DNA of 64,000 bases from Verrucosispora sp. NA02020 (GCF_013364215.1 NZ_CP054923.1:5828001-5892000), one strand, 5' to 3'; shown: positions 16,805 to 26,832, numbered from the stretch's first letter. Translations and numbers: made by a program. Notes: generated by a model from the letters alone, not told the origin.

Positions 16805-19363
16805 GTGCCGGGAGTGCGCAACCTGACACAGGTCGAGGCGACCGAGCGGGCCCGACTGCTCGACGTGACCGGGTACGACATCAACCTGGACCTGTCCAGT
16901 GCCGTACACGCGGCCGGTGGCCGCACCTTCCGATCGACCACCGAGGTGCGCTTCCGGTGCAGCGAGCCGGGCGCCAGCACGTTCATCGAGGTCGCCGCGG
17001 ACTCGATCCGCTCGGCGACGCTCAACGGCGACCCGGTCGACCTGTCCGACTGGTCGGCCGAGAAGGGGCTGACGCTGACCGGTCTGGCCGAGGAGAACAC
17101 GCTGGTCGTCGACGCCGACTTCGCGTACTCCAGCTCGGGGCAGGGCCTGCACCGCAGCGTCGACCCGGTCGACGGCGAGACCTACCTCTACTCGCAGTTC
17201 GAGACCGCCGACGCGCAGCGCACGTACGCCTGCTTCGACCAGCCCGACCTGAAGAGCGTCTACACCTGGCACGCCACCGTCCCGGAGCACTGGAAGGCCG
17301 TCTCCAACATGCCGGTGGAGCGCGAGGAGGCGGCGGGTGAGGGTCTGAAGACCCTGCACTTCACCACCTCACCGCGGATGAGCACCTACATCACCGCGAT
17401 CTGCGCCGGGCCGTACCACGAGGTGCGGTACGCCCACGACGGCATCGACCTGGGCTACTTCTGCCGGGCCAGCATGGCGCAGTACCTCGACGCCGAGGAC
17501 CTGAACCTGATCACGACGCAGGGCTTCGACTTCTTCCACGAGCAGTTCGGGGTGCGCTACCCGCTGCCCAAGTACGACCAGGTCTGGGTGCCGGACTTCA
17601 ACGCCGGCGCGATGGAGAACTTCGGCTGCGTCACGCACGCCGAGTCGTACTACCTGTTCCGGTCGCAGGTGACCGACTACGAGTACGAGCAGCGGGCCAA
17701 CACGATCCTGCACGAGCTGGCGCACATGTGGTTCGGTGACCTGGTCACCATGCGCTGGTGGAACGACCTGTGGCTGAACGAGTCGTTCGCCGAGTGGGCC
17801 AGCCACTGGTGCAACACGCACGCCACCCGCTTCACCGAGGCGTGGACGACGTTCCTGTCCATCCGGAAGAACTGGGGCTACCGGCAGGACCAGCTCTCCT
17901 CCACCCACCCGGTGTACTGCGAGATGCCGGACCTGGAGGCGGTCGAGGTCAACTTCGACGGCATCACGTACGCCAAGGGCGCCAGCGTGCTCAAGCAGCT
18001 CGTGGCGTACGTGGGTGAGGAGCCGTTCCTGGCGGGTCTGCGGGCGTACTTCGCCAAGCACGCCTGGGGCAACGCCACCTTCGACGACCTGCTCACCGAG
18101 CTGGAGACCGCCTCCGGGCGCAAGCTGCGCACCTTCGCCACCCAGTGGCTGGAGACGGCGCAGGTCAACACGCTGCGGCCGGAGCTGACCATCGGCGAGG
18201 ACGGCACGTACCAGCGGGTCCTGGTCCGCCAGGAGGCGCCGCAGGGTCACCCGACGCTGCGGACCCACCGGATCGGGGTCGGCCTCTACGACCTCACCGA
18301 CGGTCGCCTGGTGCGCCGCGAACGGTACGAGGTGGACGTCGACGGCGAGTCGACCGAGCTGACCGAGCTCGCCGGAGTGCGGGCGGCCGACGTGCTGCTG
18401 CTCAACGACGACGACCTGACGTACACGAAGCTGCGCCTGGACGGGCGGTCGATGGCGACGGTGGTGCAGCACATCGCCGGCTTCGAGTCGTCGCTGGCGC
18501 GCGCGCTGTGCTGGACGGCCGCATGGGACATGACCCGCGACGCCGAGCTGGCCACCCGCGACTACGTGGCGCTGGTGCTGGCCGGGCTGCCGGCCGAGCG
18601 GGACATCAACCTGGTCACCGCCACGCTGCGCCAGGTCAGCACCGCCATCACCTTCTACGCCGACCCGAGCTGGGCGCCGACCGGCTGGGCCGACCTGGCC
18701 CGGACCGCGCGGACCGCGCTCGCCGCCGCCGAGCCCGGCAGCGGCTTCCAGCTGGCCTGGGCCCGGGCGTACGTCTCCGCGGCCCGCTCCGCCGAGGACC
18801 TGGCTATCCTGCGCGGCTGGCTGGACGGCTCCGAGGTGACCGCCGGGCTGACCATCGACACCGAGCTGCGCTGGAGCGTGCTGCAGTCCCTGGTGGCCAA
18901 CGGTGTGGCGGGTGGGCCGCAGATCGAGGCCGAGCTGGCCGGCGACAAGACCTCCAGCGGCGAGCGGGAGGCCGCGTACGCACACGCCCTGCTGCCCACC
19001 GCGGAGAACAAGGCGGCGGTCTGGGCACAGCTCACCGGTGCCGAGGCGCTGCCGAACTGGCGGAACCGGGCGCTGTTGCAGGGTTTCACCCACCCGACCC
19101 AGGTCGAACTGATCACGCCCTACCGGGACCGGTACTTCGACACGGTCGGGCAGGTCTGGGCGCGCCGGGACAGCGAGCCGGCGCAGGAGTTCGCCATGCT
19201 GGTGTACCCGGCGTACCTGGTCGACGACGACACGGTCGAGGCCACCGACGCCTGGCTGGCGCAGGAGGGCCACCCGGGTCCGCTGCGCCGGCTGGTGGCC
19301 GAGGGCCGCGACGGTGTGGTGCGGGCGCTCGCGGCCCGCGCCCGGGACGCCCGCAGCGCCTGA
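16805..19363 (+). CDS. pepN: Aminopeptidase N (M1 family zinc metallopeptidase)
   Basis: An 852-residue M1 aminopeptidase that removes N-terminal residues from peptides. The exopeptidase motif GAMEN is at 268-272. The zinc site HELAH is at 303-307, with the third ligand Glu326 in WLNESFAEW 18 residues later. The C-terminal ERAP1-like helical domain follows. The start is GTG 16805 (product beginning [18 protein letters not shown]), preceded by GGAG at suitable spacing; the frame is open 13 codons further. No signal peptide, so it is cytosolic. It is followed by a strong terminator. Its place beside the nitroreductase homologue matches mycobacteria. Confidence 0.95.
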   Translation: MPGVRNLTQVEATERARLLDVTGYDINLDLSSAVHAAGGRTFRSTTEVRFRCSEPGASTFIEVAADSIRSATLNGDPVDLSDWSAEKGLTLTGLAEENTLVVDADFAYSSSGQGLHRSVDPVDGETYLYSQFETADAQRTYACFDQPDLKSVYTWHATVPEHWKAVSNMPVEREEAAGEGLKTLHFTTSPRMSTYITAICAGPYHEVRYAHDGIDLGYFCRASMAQYLDAEDLNLITTQGFDFFHEQFGVRYPLPKYDQVWVPDFNAGAMENFGCVTHAESYYLFRSQVTDYEYEQRANTILHELAHMWFGDLVTMRWWNDLWLNESFAEWASHWCNTHATRFTEAWTTFLSIRKNWGYRQDQLSSTHPVYCEMPDLEAVEVNFDGITYAKGASVLKQLVAYVGEEPFLAGLRAYFAKHAWGNATFDDLLTELETASGRKLRTFATQWLETAQVNTLRPELTIGEDGTYQRVLVRQEAPQGHPTLRTHRIGVGLYDLTDGRLVRRERYEVDVDGESTELTELAGVRAADVLLLNDDDLTYTKLRLDGRSMATVVQHIAGFESSLARALCWTAAWDMTRDAELATRDYVALVLAGLPAERDINLVTATLRQVSTAITFYADPSWAPTGWADLARTARTALAAAEPGSGFQLAWARAYVSAARSAEDLAILRGWLDGSEVTAGLTIDTELRWSVLQSLVANGVAGGPQIEAELAGDKTSSGEREAAYAHALLPTAENKAAVWAQLTGAEALPNWRNRALLQGFTHPTQVELITPYRDRYFDTVGQVWARRDSEPAQEFAMLVYPAYLVDDDTVEATDAWLAQEGHPGPLRRLVAEGRDGVVRALAARARDARSA

Positions 19364-19371
19364 CCCGCGCG

Positions 19372-19403
19372 CCGTGCGGCGGGCCGGTCGGCCCGCCGCA
19401 CGG
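19372..19403 (+). terminator. Terminator hairpin after pepN
   Basis: A perfect 14-bp stem (19372-19385 with 19390-19403) with the tetraloop GGTC, 8 bases past the pepN stop. It lacks a T tract, as is common in GC-rich actinobacteria. Confidence 0.65.
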
Positions 19404-19429
19404 ACACGGAAGGCCACACGGAGACGAGA

Positions 19430-19462
19430 AAGCCCGGTCCCACGTCAGGTGGGGCCGGGCTT
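19430..19462 (-). terminator. Terminator hairpin for the minus-strand DUF5130-type gene
   Basis: AAGCCCGG (19430-19437) pairs with CCGGGCTT (19455-19462) and the stem extends inward. Read on the minus strand it ends GGGCTTTCTCGT, 17 bases after the stop of the gene at 19479. It faces the pepN terminator. Confidence 0.65.
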
Positions 19463-19478
19463 CGTCGTACGGGAACGG

Positions 19479-19892
19479 TCAGGCGGTGCCGGCGTACCGG
19501 GAGAGCTGGTCGAGCCCCTGGATGATGCCGCCGGCCAGGTCACCGCCGCCGAACGAGGCCACCATCGACAGCGCGGCGATCTTGGCGTACGTGTCCGGCA
19601 CCCGCTTGCGGGCGTGCCGGCCGGTGACGATCTCCAGCTGCCGCTGGTTGGGCGAGACCGCGATCAGCACCGAGCGGTCCGGGTCGGCGAGCTGCCGGTG
19701 CAACCGCTCGGCGTGCTCGCGGACCGGCTCGTCGAGGCCGCCCACGAAGACCGAGAAGGTCAGGCCGGTGGTCCTGTCGGCCAGGCGCAGCGCCTCGTCG
19801 ATGCGCAGCAGCTGGCGGGTCGAGAACGGACCGTCGAGCACGTCGGGCGGGGTGCCCGGAGTGGTCTCGGGCTGCTTCTCACCAACGGTCAC
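19479..19892 (-). CDS. DUF5130/TPM-like domain protein
   Basis: A 137-residue protein starting at GTG with GGAGGCGCAA directly upstream. The body (DGPFSTRQLLRIDEALRLAD, GLTFSVFVGGLDE, VLIAVSPNQRQLEIVTGR, LSMVASFGGGDLAGGIIQGL) matches the TPM_phosphatase-like fold found in actinobacterial DUF5130 proteins. There is no signal peptide or membrane helix. Its start overlaps the end of the CtaJ-like gene by 14 bases, so the two are probably translated together. The biochemical role is not established. Confidence 0.75.
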   Translation of the reverse strand: MTVGEKQPETTPGTPPDVLDGPFSTRQLLRIDEALRLADRTTGLTFSVFVGGLDEPVREHAERLHRQLADPDRSVLIAVSPNQRQLEIVTGRHARKRVPDTYAKIAALSMVASFGGGDLAGGIIQGLDQLSRYAGTA

Positions 19893-20181
19893 TTGCGCCT
19901 CCGGTCCCACCGGCCGGCGCCTCGACACCGGCCTGTTCCTGCTTGCGGCTGCTCAGCGCGGGCGCCTGTGCCCCCGCCGCCAGCGCGGTGCCGGCCGAGT
20001 CGGCCAGCTCCTCCGGCTTGCCGAGGAACCACACCGGCGTGAAGCTGAAGGGTCGGCCCGGACGGTACCGCTTGGCACCGCCGCCACCACTGCGGCTGCC
20101 CGCGTAGACGAGGCCGGCGATCACCAGCACGACGACTGCCGGGATGCCGACGAAGACCAGCAAGGTGTCGGTTACAGACAA
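19879..20181 (-). CDS. CtaJ-like membrane protein (possible aa3 cytochrome oxidase accessory subunit)
   Basis: A 100-residue single-pass membrane protein: one helix at about 6-28 (TLLVFVGIPAVVVLVIAGLVY), then a basic motif KRYRPGRPFSFTPVWFLGKPEE and an Ala/Gly-rich tail. The YRPGRPW-like plus PVWFL motif is what I associate with proteins annotated as the actinobacterial aa3 oxidase subunit CtaJ. The proposed start is TTG 20181 (MSVTDTLL) with GGGGGCG upstream. An ATG at 20265 in frame is the alternative, but it lies within the amidase gene and has no ribosome-binding site. Confidence 0.6.
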   Translation of the reverse strand: MSVTDTLLVFVGIPAVVVLVIAGLVYAGSRSGGGGAKRYRPGRPFSFTPVWFLGKPEELADSAGTALAAGAQAPALSSRKQEQAGVEAPAGGTGGASDRW

Positions 20182-20233
20182 TCCCAACGCCCCCAGGCGG
20201 AAAGAGAGAACTTCGACCGGGCCGGGTGGCGGG

Positions 20234-21697
20234 TCACCGTGGTGACCTCCCGACTCCGCTGCCATTCACGTTAGCGGAGCCCACGCCCCGCCAGAGCGGC
20301 GGGTGGCGATCCCACCCGCCACACAGACCCTCCAGTTGCGCAGCCGTCGCGATCAGTCTCGCGTCGTCGCCGTACCGACCGGTCAGCAACACACCGACCG
20401 GCAACCCCTCGGCGGTCACCCCCACCGGCAACGAGACCGACGGCTGACCGGTGACGTTGAAGACCGCACAGTACGGGGAGAACCGCCGTTGCAGGTCGAA
20501 GTCCTCCTCCGGCGTACGCCCCTCGGTGAACCAGCCGACGGGTGCCTGCGGGGACGCCAACGTGGGACAGAGCAGCAGGTCACAGTCGGCGGTACGGCGC
20601 GCGCCGAGGCGTACCTGCGCCTGGAGTTCGCCGAGGGTGGCGCTGAGCGTACCGGCGGATATCCCGCCGCCCCGGGCCCGCAGGAAGCGGGTCAACGGCA
20701 GCAGGTCGGCCTCCCGCTCGGGCGGCACCGGCGCGAGCGAGAGGACGTACCAGACGACCTCGAACAGCGGCCAGACCTGTGGCCCGAGTGGCGGTGGCAC
20801 CTCGACCACCTGGTGACCGGCGGCGGTGAGCAGCGTCACGGCCCGGTCCACCGCGGCGACGCAGTCCGGGTGGACCGGCTCGTCGGCGAGCATCGGCGCG
20901 GTGAACCGGCCCACCCGCAACCGTCCGGGGTCGGCGGCGCGGGCGGCGCCCAGGTAGCCGTCGGCCGGCGGCGGTGGCGGCAGGTACGGCTCGCCGGGCA
21001 TCGGCTCGGCGAACACGTCGAGCAGCGCGGCCACGTCGGCGACGGTACGGCCGATCGGGCCGCTGGTGGGCAGCCCGAACGCGCCGGAGCCGAGCGGGCC
21101 GCCGGAGACCACGCCCCGGCTCGGCTTGTAGCCGATCAGGCCGCACAGGGACGCCGGGATGCGGACCGATCCCCCGCCGTCGGAGCCCTGGGCCACCGGC
21201 ACGAGCCCGGCCGCCACCGCAGCCGCCGCGCCGCCGCTGGAGCCGCCGGCGGTGTACGCCAGGTCCCACGGGTTGCGTGCCGGCGGGGCCACCAGCCCCT
21301 CGGAGTAGAGCGAGCAGCCCAGCTCGGAGGTGGTGGTCTTGCCGAGGCTGACCAGACCGGCCGACCGGACGAAGCGCACCACGTCGGCGTCGACCGGCGG
21401 GACCAGGTCGGCGAAGGCGGCCGAGCCGAAGCTGGTGGGTACGCCGGCCGTCAACGTCAGGTCCTTGATCGCGGTGGCCACGCCGTGCAGCGGTCCCCGC
21501 CGGTCGGCCGGGGTGGCGTCGGCGGCCCGCGCCGCCTCGCGCGCCGCCTCGGCGGTGACCGTGACGAAGGCGCCCACCGTGTCGCCGAGGGCGTCGACCC
21601 GGTGCAGGTAGTGCTCGACCGTCTCCAGGCTGGTCAGCTCGCCACGGGCGATCGCGGCGGCCTGCTCCAACGCGGTCAGGTCGTGCGGCTCGGCCAT
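20234..21697 (-). CDS. Amidase signature family hydrolase
   Basis: A 487-residue amidase. The Ser-cisSer-Lys triad is visible: Lys78 in [14 protein letters not shown], Ser153 in [15 protein letters not shown] and the nucleophile Ser177 in [13 protein letters not shown]. The product is the size of stand-alone amidases; no gatB or gatC is adjacent, so a GatA role in tRNA amidation is unlikely. The start MAEPHDL was chosen over a frame 14 codons longer. It lies 146 bases downstream of the tryptophan-degradation cluster on the same strand, with repeat copy C between. It is the only amide hydrolase beside that cluster (see findings). Confidence 0.88.
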   Translation of the reverse strand: MAEPHDLTALEQAAAIARGELTSLETVEHYLHRVDALGDTVGAFVTVTAEAAREAARAADATPADRRGPLHGVATAIKDLTLTAGVPTSFGSAAFADLVPPVDADVVRFVRSAGLVSLGKTTTSELGCSLYSEGLVAPPARNPWDLAYTAGGSSGGAAAAVAAGLVPVAQGSDGGGSVRIPASLCGLIGYKPSRGVVSGGPLGSGAFGLPTSGPIGRTVADVAALLDVFAEPMPGEPYLPPPPPADGYLGAARAADPGRLRVGRFTAPMLADEPVHPDCVAAVDRAVTLLTAAGHQVVEVPPPLGPQVWPLFEVVWYVLSLAPVPPEREADLLPLTRFLRARGGGISAGTLSATLGELQAQVRLGARRTADCDLLLCPTLASPQAPVGWFTEGRTPEEDFDLQRRFSPYCAVFNVTGQPSVSLPVGVTAEGLPVGVLLTGRYGDDARLIATAAQLEGLCGGWDRHPPLWRGVGSANVNGSGVGRSPR

Positions 21698-21808
21698 GTC
21701 GTTATCCTGCCGCGCCGGCCCGCCGCTCGCACCCGTCACGCGCCGGAACGCGCCCAGGCGGCTGCGTGCCGAGCGCGCTGCGTGCCGAGCGCCGAGCGCC
21801 GGGACGTG

Positions 21809-21864
21809 GTGTTAGGAGGGGACCCCTGCTATGCACGAGGCGTTAATAAGGTGCCCTTCCTTGC
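21809..21864. repeat. Double-palindrome repeat, copy C, forming the 3' end of the ACMSD gene
   Basis: On the minus strand this copy reads GCAAGGAAGGGCACCTTATT then AACGCCTC, identical to copy A over 28 bases, then GTGCATAGCAGGGG and TCCCCTCCTAACAC. The first bases encode the last residues and the TAA stop of the decarboxylase gene at 21843-22859. Confidence 0.9.
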
Positions 21865-22859
21865 AGGAAGTGCAGGGCGTTACCGGCCAGCAGGCGGGCG
21901 CGCTGGGCGTCGGTGAGGAAGTCGGCCTGGTGGACCACCCGTCCGGCCGGACGCTCGCCCAGCGGGTACGGGTAGTCGCTGCCGAGCAGCACCCGGTCGA
22001 CGCCCATGGTGTCGACCAGAAGCCGCAGCGCCGGGGTGGAGAAGACCACCGAGTCGACGTAGAACCGGTCCAGGTAGCTGCTGGGCGGGGCGGCGGAGGC
22101 ACCGCGTACCAGGTCGCCCCGGCGGTGCCAGGCGTTGTCGGCGCGCCCCAGCCAGAACGGGAAGCTGCCGCCGCCGTGGGCGAAGCAGATCCGCAGCGTC
22201 GGCGGCACCTTGTCGAAGACCCCGCCGAGGATCATCGACAGCACCGACAGGTGCGTCTCGGCGGGCATGCCGGTGAGCCAGCGCGCCATCCACCGGTCGA
22301 GCCGGGGCCCGCCGGGCATGTCCCACGGGTGCACGAAGACCGGCGCGCCCACCTCGGCGCAGTGGGTCAGGAACGTCACGATGCCGGCGTCGTCCAGGTC
22401 CCGGTCGCCGACGTGGTTGCCGATCTCCACGCCGACGTGCCCGGCCGCCAGGCAGCGGTCCAGCTCGGCGCAGGCCGCGTCCGGGTCCTGCAACGGCACC
22501 TGGCAGAACGGCAGCAGCCGGTCGCCGCCGGCCGAGGTGACCTCCAGGGTGAGGTCGTTGAAGATCCGGGCCACCCGGACCGCCTGGTCGGCCGGGCGGT
22601 CGTAGCCGAAGAACACCGGCGTGGGCGAGACCACCTGCACGTCCACCCCGTCGGCGGCCATGTCGGCGAGGCGGGTCGGCGCGTCCCAGCACTCGGCGCC
22701 GACCGGCCGGAACTCGGTCTCCCCCACCATGATCATGGCCGCGCGTTCCGAGTCGACCCGCAGCCAGGGCCACCCGGACCCGCCGCAGGCCGCGGCGAGG
22801 TCCGGCCATCCCCTGGGTACGACGTGGGTGTGCACGTCCACCACGGTGGGTGTCGCCAT
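21843..22859 (-). CDS. 2-amino-3-carboxymuconate-6-semialdehyde decarboxylase (ACMSD)
   Basis: A 338-residue metal-dependent amidohydrolase-superfamily decarboxylase converting 2-amino-3-carboxymuconate semialdehyde to 2-aminomuconate semialdehyde, which diverts carbon from quinolinate/NAD. Predicted metal ligands are His10 and His12 (VDVHTH), His177 (VFVHPWD) and Asp295 (LLGSDYPYP); His228 (CFAHGGGSFPF) is the expected catalytic histidine. It is last in the catabolic cluster, 2 bases after the dioxygenase gene. The final residues (QGRAPY) and stop are encoded by repeat copy C, replacing the native tail. The catalytic core appears complete. Confidence 0.92.
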   Translation of the reverse strand: MATPTVVDVHTHVVPRGWPDLAAACGGSGWPWLRVDSERAAMIMVGETEFRPVGAECWDAPTRLADMAADGVDVQVVSPTPVFFGYDRPADQAVRVARIFNDLTLEVTSAGGDRLLPFCQVPLQDPDAACAELDRCLAAGHVGVEIGNHVGDRDLDDAGIVTFLTHCAEVGAPVFVHPWDMPGGPRLDRWMARWLTGMPAETHLSVLSMILGGVFDKVPPTLRICFAHGGGSFPFWLGRADNAWHRRGDLVRGASAAPPSSYLDRFYVDSVVFSTPALRLLVDTMGVDRVLLGSDYPYPLGERPAGRVVHQADFLTDAQRARLLAGNALHFLQGRAPY

Positions 22860-22861
22860 CG

Positions 22862-23386
22862 TCAGCCCTTACCCGGGTGCAGCGTGCCGCACCGCTCGCA
22901 GGTCCGTGCCGCCTCGTCGGTGTAGAAGGCGCCGAAGACGGGCGGCAGGTCGGCGGCGATGTCACGGACCTGCAACTCGACCTCGTGCACCTTGTGCCCG
23001 CACTCGGGGCAGTACCACTGGAACTTCTCCAGCGTCCCCTCGGCGCGTACCCGCTCGACCACCACGCCGATCGAGCCGGGCTCGGGACGCTGCGGCGAGT
23101 GCGGAGTGTTGCGCGGCAGCATCCACATCTGGCCCTCGCGCACGTGCACCGTACGCGGCCCCTCCGGGGTCATCAGGTTGATGTGCATGTTGCCCTTGAC
23201 CTGGTAGAAGAACTCCTCGTACGGGTCGACGTGGAAGTCGGTGCGCTGGTTGGGTCCACCCACCACCATGACGATGAAGTCGTCGGAGCCGGGGAACATC
23301 TCCTTGTTGCCGACCGGCGGCTTGAGCAGGTGCTGGTTGTCGGCGATCCAGCCGGGAAAGCTGAAAGGCTCGGCGATCTCACTCAC
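22862..23386 (-). CDS. nbaC: 3-hydroxyanthranilate 3,4-dioxygenase
   Basis: A 174-residue cupin dioxygenase that opens the ring of 3-hydroxyanthranilate to 2-amino-3-carboxymuconate semialdehyde. The Fe(II) ligands are His52 and Glu58 ([12 protein letters not shown]) and His96 (NTPHSP). The second, rubredoxin-like metal site of the bacterial enzyme is present as Cys126, Cys129, Cys163 and Cys166 ([15 protein letters not shown]). The numbering runs one ahead of the Cupriavidus enzyme as I recall it. It overlaps the upstream deaminase gene by 8 bases and is followed directly by the ACMSD gene, which consumes its unstable product. Confidence 0.95.
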   Translation of the reverse strand: MSEIAEPFSFPGWIADNQHLLKPPVGNKEMFPGSDDFIVMVVGGPNQRTDFHVDPYEEFFYQVKGNMHINLMTPEGPRTVHVREGQMWMLPRNTPHSPQRPEPGSIGVVVERVRAEGTLEKFQWYCPECGHKVHEVELQVRDIAADLPPVFGAFYTDEAARTCERCGTLHPGKG

Positions 23387-23792
23387 GACTACCTCCTCCG
23401 GGAAGCAGGGCCACGGCTTGCATCTCGATCAGCAGGTGGGGATGCGGCAACTGGTGCACGGCCACGGTCGTCCGGGTCGGCCCGGTGGCGTCGAAGAACT
23501 CCGCCCACACCTGGTTGTACCCACCGAAATCATTCATGTTGACCAGGTACGACGTCACCTGCACCAGGTCGGTCAACTCGGCGCCGACGGATCTCAGCAG
23601 GTCACCGATGTTCTCGATGACCGCGCGCGTCTGCACCCGGATGTCCAGGTCGGTGGTGCCGAACTCGTCCACCGACACGCCGGCGAAGCTGTTGTCCGGC
23701 AGCCGGGACGACGTCCCGGACACGAACACGAACCCCCCGGCCACCTTCACGTGCGGAAAGGCCCCCCGAGGCACCGCCTTCCCCGCAACCAC
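23379..23792 (-). CDS. 2-aminomuconate deaminase (RidA/YjgF family)
   Basis: A 137-residue RidA-fold protein of the 2-aminomuconate deaminase type, which releases ammonia and gives 2-oxo-3-hexenedioate (4-oxalocrotonate). Recognisable segments are [13 protein letters not shown] (4-16), [49 protein letters not shown] and [19 protein letters not shown]. The start is uncertain: GTG 23792 gives the length and N-terminus expected of the family, while GTG 23813 is an alternative. A long hairpin and a direct repeat lie between its start and the preceding gene of the cluster. Confidence 0.85.
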   Translation of the reverse strand: MVAGKAVPRGAFPHVKVAGGFVFVSGTSSRLPDNSFAGVSVDEFGTTDLDIRVQTRAVIENIGDLLRSVGAELTDLVQVTSYLVNMNDFGGYNQVWAEFFDATGPTRTTVAVHQLPHPHLLIEMQAVALLPGGGSRE

Positions 23793-23839
23793 CCGCCCCC
23801 CGTCACTCCCCACACCACACCCCCACCAACGAACCCCGA

Positions 23840-23921
23840 CCACCCGGCCGAGCAACACAAGCGCCAACCACCTGAGCCGCACCCCCACCCGGCGGAGCAA
23901 CGCGAACGCCAACCGAGTCAG
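23840..23921. repeat. Two direct copies of a 37-bp unit upstream of the deaminase gene
   Basis: CCACCCGGCCGAGCAACACA at 23840 and CCACCCGGCGGAGCAACGCG at 23885 begin two 37-bp copies (23840-23876 and 23885-23921) with period 45 and about 80 percent identity. They lie in a markedly C-rich, G-poor plus-strand stretch (about 23770-23920) that is unlike its surroundings. Confidence 0.6.
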
Positions 23922-23994
23922 GGGTTCCGGGCAGCCCGACCGGCGCAGGGATCAAGCCTGACCGCCCGGAGCCGGTCGGGCTGCCCGGAACCCC
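23921..23994 (-). terminator. Perfect 24-bp inverted repeat inside the kynurenine cluster
   Basis: GGGGTTCCGGGCAGCCCGAC plus CGGC (23921-23944) is the exact reverse complement of 23971-23994, around a 26-base loop. It lies 30 bases past the stop of the oxalocrotonate decarboxylase gene, with all genes around it on the minus strand. It may be a terminator or attenuating or processing hairpin splitting the cluster into an eight-gene upstream part and a three-gene downstream part. Confidence 0.7.
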
Positions 23995-24023
23995 CACCAC
24001 GCACCCACGCACAAGCACAGACA

Positions 24024-24797
24024 TCAAGAACCAGCCCGAACCGAAGCCCCACCAAGCTTCTCCACCACAGCCCGCACCCGCACCCCCGCCCGCAACGGCA
24101 CCGCCGCCGTAGCCGCCCCCGCCAGGAACACCCACCCCTCCCGCAGCCGTACGCCGTGCCGTCCGGCCAGCCGGATGCCCTCGTCCAGGGCCCGGCGCGG
24201 GTCGCCGAGGATGGCCGCCGTCGAGCCGACCTGGGCGACTCGTCCGTCGACCTCCAGCAGTACGCCGAGGTTCTCCAGCCCGTCGGGCACGGGTGACCAG
24301 GGGCCGATCACGAACGCGCCGGCCGAGGTGTTGTCGGCGATGACGTCCGGCAGGGAGAAGGTGAAGTTCGCGTACCGGCTGTCGATCAGCTCGATCGCCG
24401 GGGCGACGGCGCGGACCGCGTCGGTGAAGTCGCCGACCGGCTCGCCGGGTTCGGGCAGTCGGTCCAGCAGGAACGCCACCTCGGGTTCGACCCGGGGGTG
24501 GATGAAGCCGGTCACGTCGACCGTGCCGCCGTCGGGGATCCGCATGGTGTCGGTGAGCCGACCCCAGATCACCTCGTCCACCCCGACCTGGGCCATCTTG
24601 GCCTTGCTGGTCAGTCCCATCTTCAGCCCGACCAGCCGCTCGCCACGGTCGAGCCGGCGTTGCACGAGAGCGGCCTGCACCGCGTACGCGGTGTCGACGT
24701 CGAGTCCGGTCTCGGCGGCGAGCTGCGGTACGGCGGTGGCCGTGTCGGCCGCCCGGTCCAGCGTCGCCGCGATCCCGGCGATGTCCGGCCCGATCAT
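24024..24797 (-). CDS. 2-oxo-3-hexenedioate (4-oxalocrotonate) decarboxylase
   Basis: A 257-residue member of the hydratase/decarboxylase family (DmpH/MhpD fold) that removes CO2 from 2-oxo-3-hexenedioate to give 2-oxopent-4-enoate. Family features are [18 protein letters not shown] (51-68), a [14 protein letters not shown] segment, the metal-binding [12 protein letters not shown] and the [17 protein letters not shown] stretch. Two paralogues of this family are in the cluster. I assign decarboxylase here because of its [17 protein letters not shown] and [19 protein letters not shown] elements, which look DmpH-like. The ATG overlaps the aldolase stop by 4 bases (ATGA). Confidence 0.82.
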   Translation of the reverse strand: MIGPDIAGIAATLDRAADTATAVPQLAAETGLDVDTAYAVQAALVQRRLDRGERLVGLKMGLTSKAKMAQVGVDEVIWGRLTDTMRIPDGGTVDVTGFIHPRVEPEVAFLLDRLPEPGEPVGDFTDAVRAVAPAIELIDSRYANFTFSLPDVIADNTSAGAFVIGPWSPVPDGLENLGVLLEVDGRVAQVGSTAAILGDPRRALDEGIRLAGRHGVRLREGWVFLAGAATAAVPLRAGVRVRAVVEKLGGASVRAGS

Positions 24798-25894
24798 GTT
24801 CTCTCCTGCCCGGCGAGGTCCAGCGCCACGTCGACGATCATGTCCTCCTGCCCGCCGACCATCCGCCGTCGGCCGAGTTCGACCAGGATGGAGCGGACGT
24901 CCACGCCGTACCGGGCGGAGGCCCGTTCGGCGTGCCGGAGGAAGCTTGAGTAGACCCCGGCGTAGCCGAGGGAGAGGGTTTCCCGGTCCACCTGGACCGG
25001 CCGGTCCTGGAGCGGGCGGACGATGTCGTCGGCGGCGTCCATCAGCGCGAAGACGTCGCAGCCGTGCTCCCAGCCGTGCAGTTCGGCGACCGCGACGAAG
25101 ACCTCCAGCGGCGCGTTGCCGGCCCCGGCACCCATTCCGGCGAGCGAGGCGTCCACCCGGACGGTTCGCCCGTGCGGGGCGTCCGGGCCGGGCGCGTCGG
25201 CGCCGACGACGCGTCCGTGCTCGACGGCCGCCACGCTGTTGGCCACCCCCAGCGAGAGGTTGTGGTGGGCGTGGATGCCGATCTGCGTGGTCGGCTCCAA
25301 CACCTGCCGGTACGCGTCGACGCGTTGCGCCACGTCGGATGTCAGCAACCGGCCGCCGGAGTCGGTGACGTAGACGCAGTGCGCCCCGTACGACTCCATC
25401 AGTCTGGCCTGGGCGGCCAGCCCGGCCGGGTCGTTCATGTGCGACATCATCAGGAAGCCGGAGACGTCCATGCCGTTCTCGCGCGCCCACGAGATGTGCT
25501 GGGCGGAGATGTCGGCCTCGGTGCAGTGGGTGGCGATCCGGACGCTGGTCACACCGAGCGCACGCGCCGCCTTGAGGTCGGCGATGGTGCCGATTCCGGG
25601 CAGCAGCAGGGTGGTCAGCTTGGCGGTGGTCATCACCTCGGCGGCAGCCGCGATCCAGTCGGCGTCGCTGGCCGCGCCGTGGCCGTAGTTGACGCTGGAA
25701 CCGGCGAGACCGTCGCCGTGCGCCACCTCGATCGCGGCCACCCCGGCGGCGTCCAGCGCGGCGGCGATGGTGCGGACCTGGTCGACGGTGTACCGGTGGG
25801 CGACGGCGTGCATGCCGTCGCGCAACGTCACGTCCTGGATGTACAGCTCGGTCATCGGACCGCCCTCCACGACCGTCCCGTCCTCAGTACTCAC
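24794..25894 (-). CDS. mhpE: 4-hydroxy-2-oxovalerate aldolase
   Basis: A 366-residue class II (metal-dependent) aldolase of the DmpG/MhpE type that cleaves 4-hydroxy-2-oxovalerate into pyruvate and acetaldehyde. Visible elements are [15 protein letters not shown] (21-35; Arg25, Asp26, His29), the metal site [12 protein letters not shown] (His208, His210) and [20 protein letters not shown] (246-265). Between VEHG and [10 protein letters not shown] there is an extra stretch of about 17 residues ([12 protein letters not shown] and flanks) not expected in the family. It overlaps the genes on both sides by 4 bases and should channel acetaldehyde to the adjacent dehydrogenase. Confidence 0.93.
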   Translation of the reverse strand: MSTEDGTVVEGGPMTELYIQDVTLRDGMHAVAHRYTVDQVRTIAAALDAAGVAAIEVAHGDGLAGSSVNYGHGAASDADWIAAAAEVMTTAKLTTLLLPGIGTIADLKAARALGVTSVRIATHCTEADISAQHISWARENGMDVSGFLMMSHMNDPAGLAAQARLMESYGAHCVYVTDSGGRLLTSDVAQRVDAYRQVLEPTTQIGIHAHHNLSLGVANSVAAVEHGRVVGADAPGPDAPHGRTVRVDASLAGMGAGAGNAPLEVFVAVAELHGWEHGCDVFALMDAADDIVRPLQDRPVQVDRETLSLGYAGVYSSFLRHAERASARYGVDVRSILVELGRRRMVGGQEDMIVDVALDLAGQERT

Positions 25895-26832
25895 GCCCGC
25901 ACCCCCTCGGTGCGCAGGGCGACCAGGCGCTGCGCGGTCCGCAGCGCGGCCGAGGTCATGATGTCCAGGTTCCCGGCGTACGCGGGCAGGTAGTGCCCGG
26001 CACCGGCGACCTCCAGGAAGACCGTCACCTGTACGCCGGTGAGCTGCCGGCCCAGCGTCGGCACGTACCCGTCCACCCGGTCGAACTGCACGTCCTGCTT
26101 GAGCCGGTAGCCCGGGACGTACTCCTGCACCTCGCCGACCATAGCGGCGACCGACTCGGCGATGGCGGCCCGGTCGGCGTCCGGGTCCGGGCAGAGGCAG
26201 TAGACGGTGTCGCGCATCAGCAGCGGCGGCTCGGCCGGGTTCAGCACGATGATCGCCTTGCCGCGTTCCGCGCCGCCGACCACCTCGATGGCGCGCGCGG
26301 TGGTCTCGGTGAACTCGTCGATGTTGGCCCGGGTGCCCGGACCGGCCGACCGCGAGGCGATCGAGGCGACGATCTCGCCGTACGCCACCGGGGTGACCCG
26401 GCGGACCGCCGCAACGATCGGCACGGTCGCCTGTCCACCGCAGGTCACCATGTTCAGGTTCGTCTCGTGCAGGTGCTCGTCGAGGTTGACCGGCGGCACC
26501 ACGTACGGGCCGATGGCGGCCGGGGTCAGGTCGACCACCGTGCGCCCGTGGCGGCGCAGCACGGCGTCGTTGTGCCGGTGCGCGCCGGCCGAGGTGGCGT
26601 CGAAGACCAGGTCGACGTCGGCGAACTCGGGCATCGCGACCAGGCCGTCCACGCCCTCGGCGGTGGTGGCCACGCCGAGGCGGCGGGCGCGGGCCAGGCC
26701 GTCGGAGGCCGGGTCGATGCCGGCCATCGCCACCATCCGCAGGCCACCGTCGGCGTCACCGCCCGACCGGAGCACCTTGATCATCAGATCGGTGCCGATG
26801 TTGCCGGACCCGATCACCGCCACTCCGGCCAT
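25891..26832 (-). CDS. mhpF: Acetaldehyde dehydrogenase (acetylating)
   Basis: A 313-residue CoA-acylating aldehyde dehydrogenase (DmpF/MhpF), making acetyl-CoA and NADH from acetaldehyde. It has the N-terminal Rossmann motif [16 protein letters not shown] (4-19) and the catalytic Cys131 in [13 protein letters not shown]. The family VNLDEHL segment precedes it. In characterised systems it forms a channelling complex with the aldolase, whose gene overlaps the stop by 4 bases (ATGA). Upstream, its ATG shares a base with the hydratase stop (TGATG). Confidence 0.95.
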   Translation of the reverse strand: MAGVAVIGSGNIGTDLMIKVLRSGGDADGGLRMVAMAGIDPASDGLARARRLGVATTAEGVDGLVAMPEFADVDLVFDATSAGAHRHNDAVLRRHGRTVVDLTPAAIGPYVVPPVNLDEHLHETNLNMVTCGGQATVPIVAAVRRVTPVAYGEIVASIASRSAGPGTRANIDEFTETTARAIEVVGGAERGKAIIVLNPAEPPLLMRDTVYCLCPDPDADRAAIAESVAAMVGEVQEYVPGYRLKQDVQFDRVDGYVPTLGRQLTGVQVTVFLEVAGAGHYLPAYAGNLDIMTSAALRTAQRLVALRTEGVRA

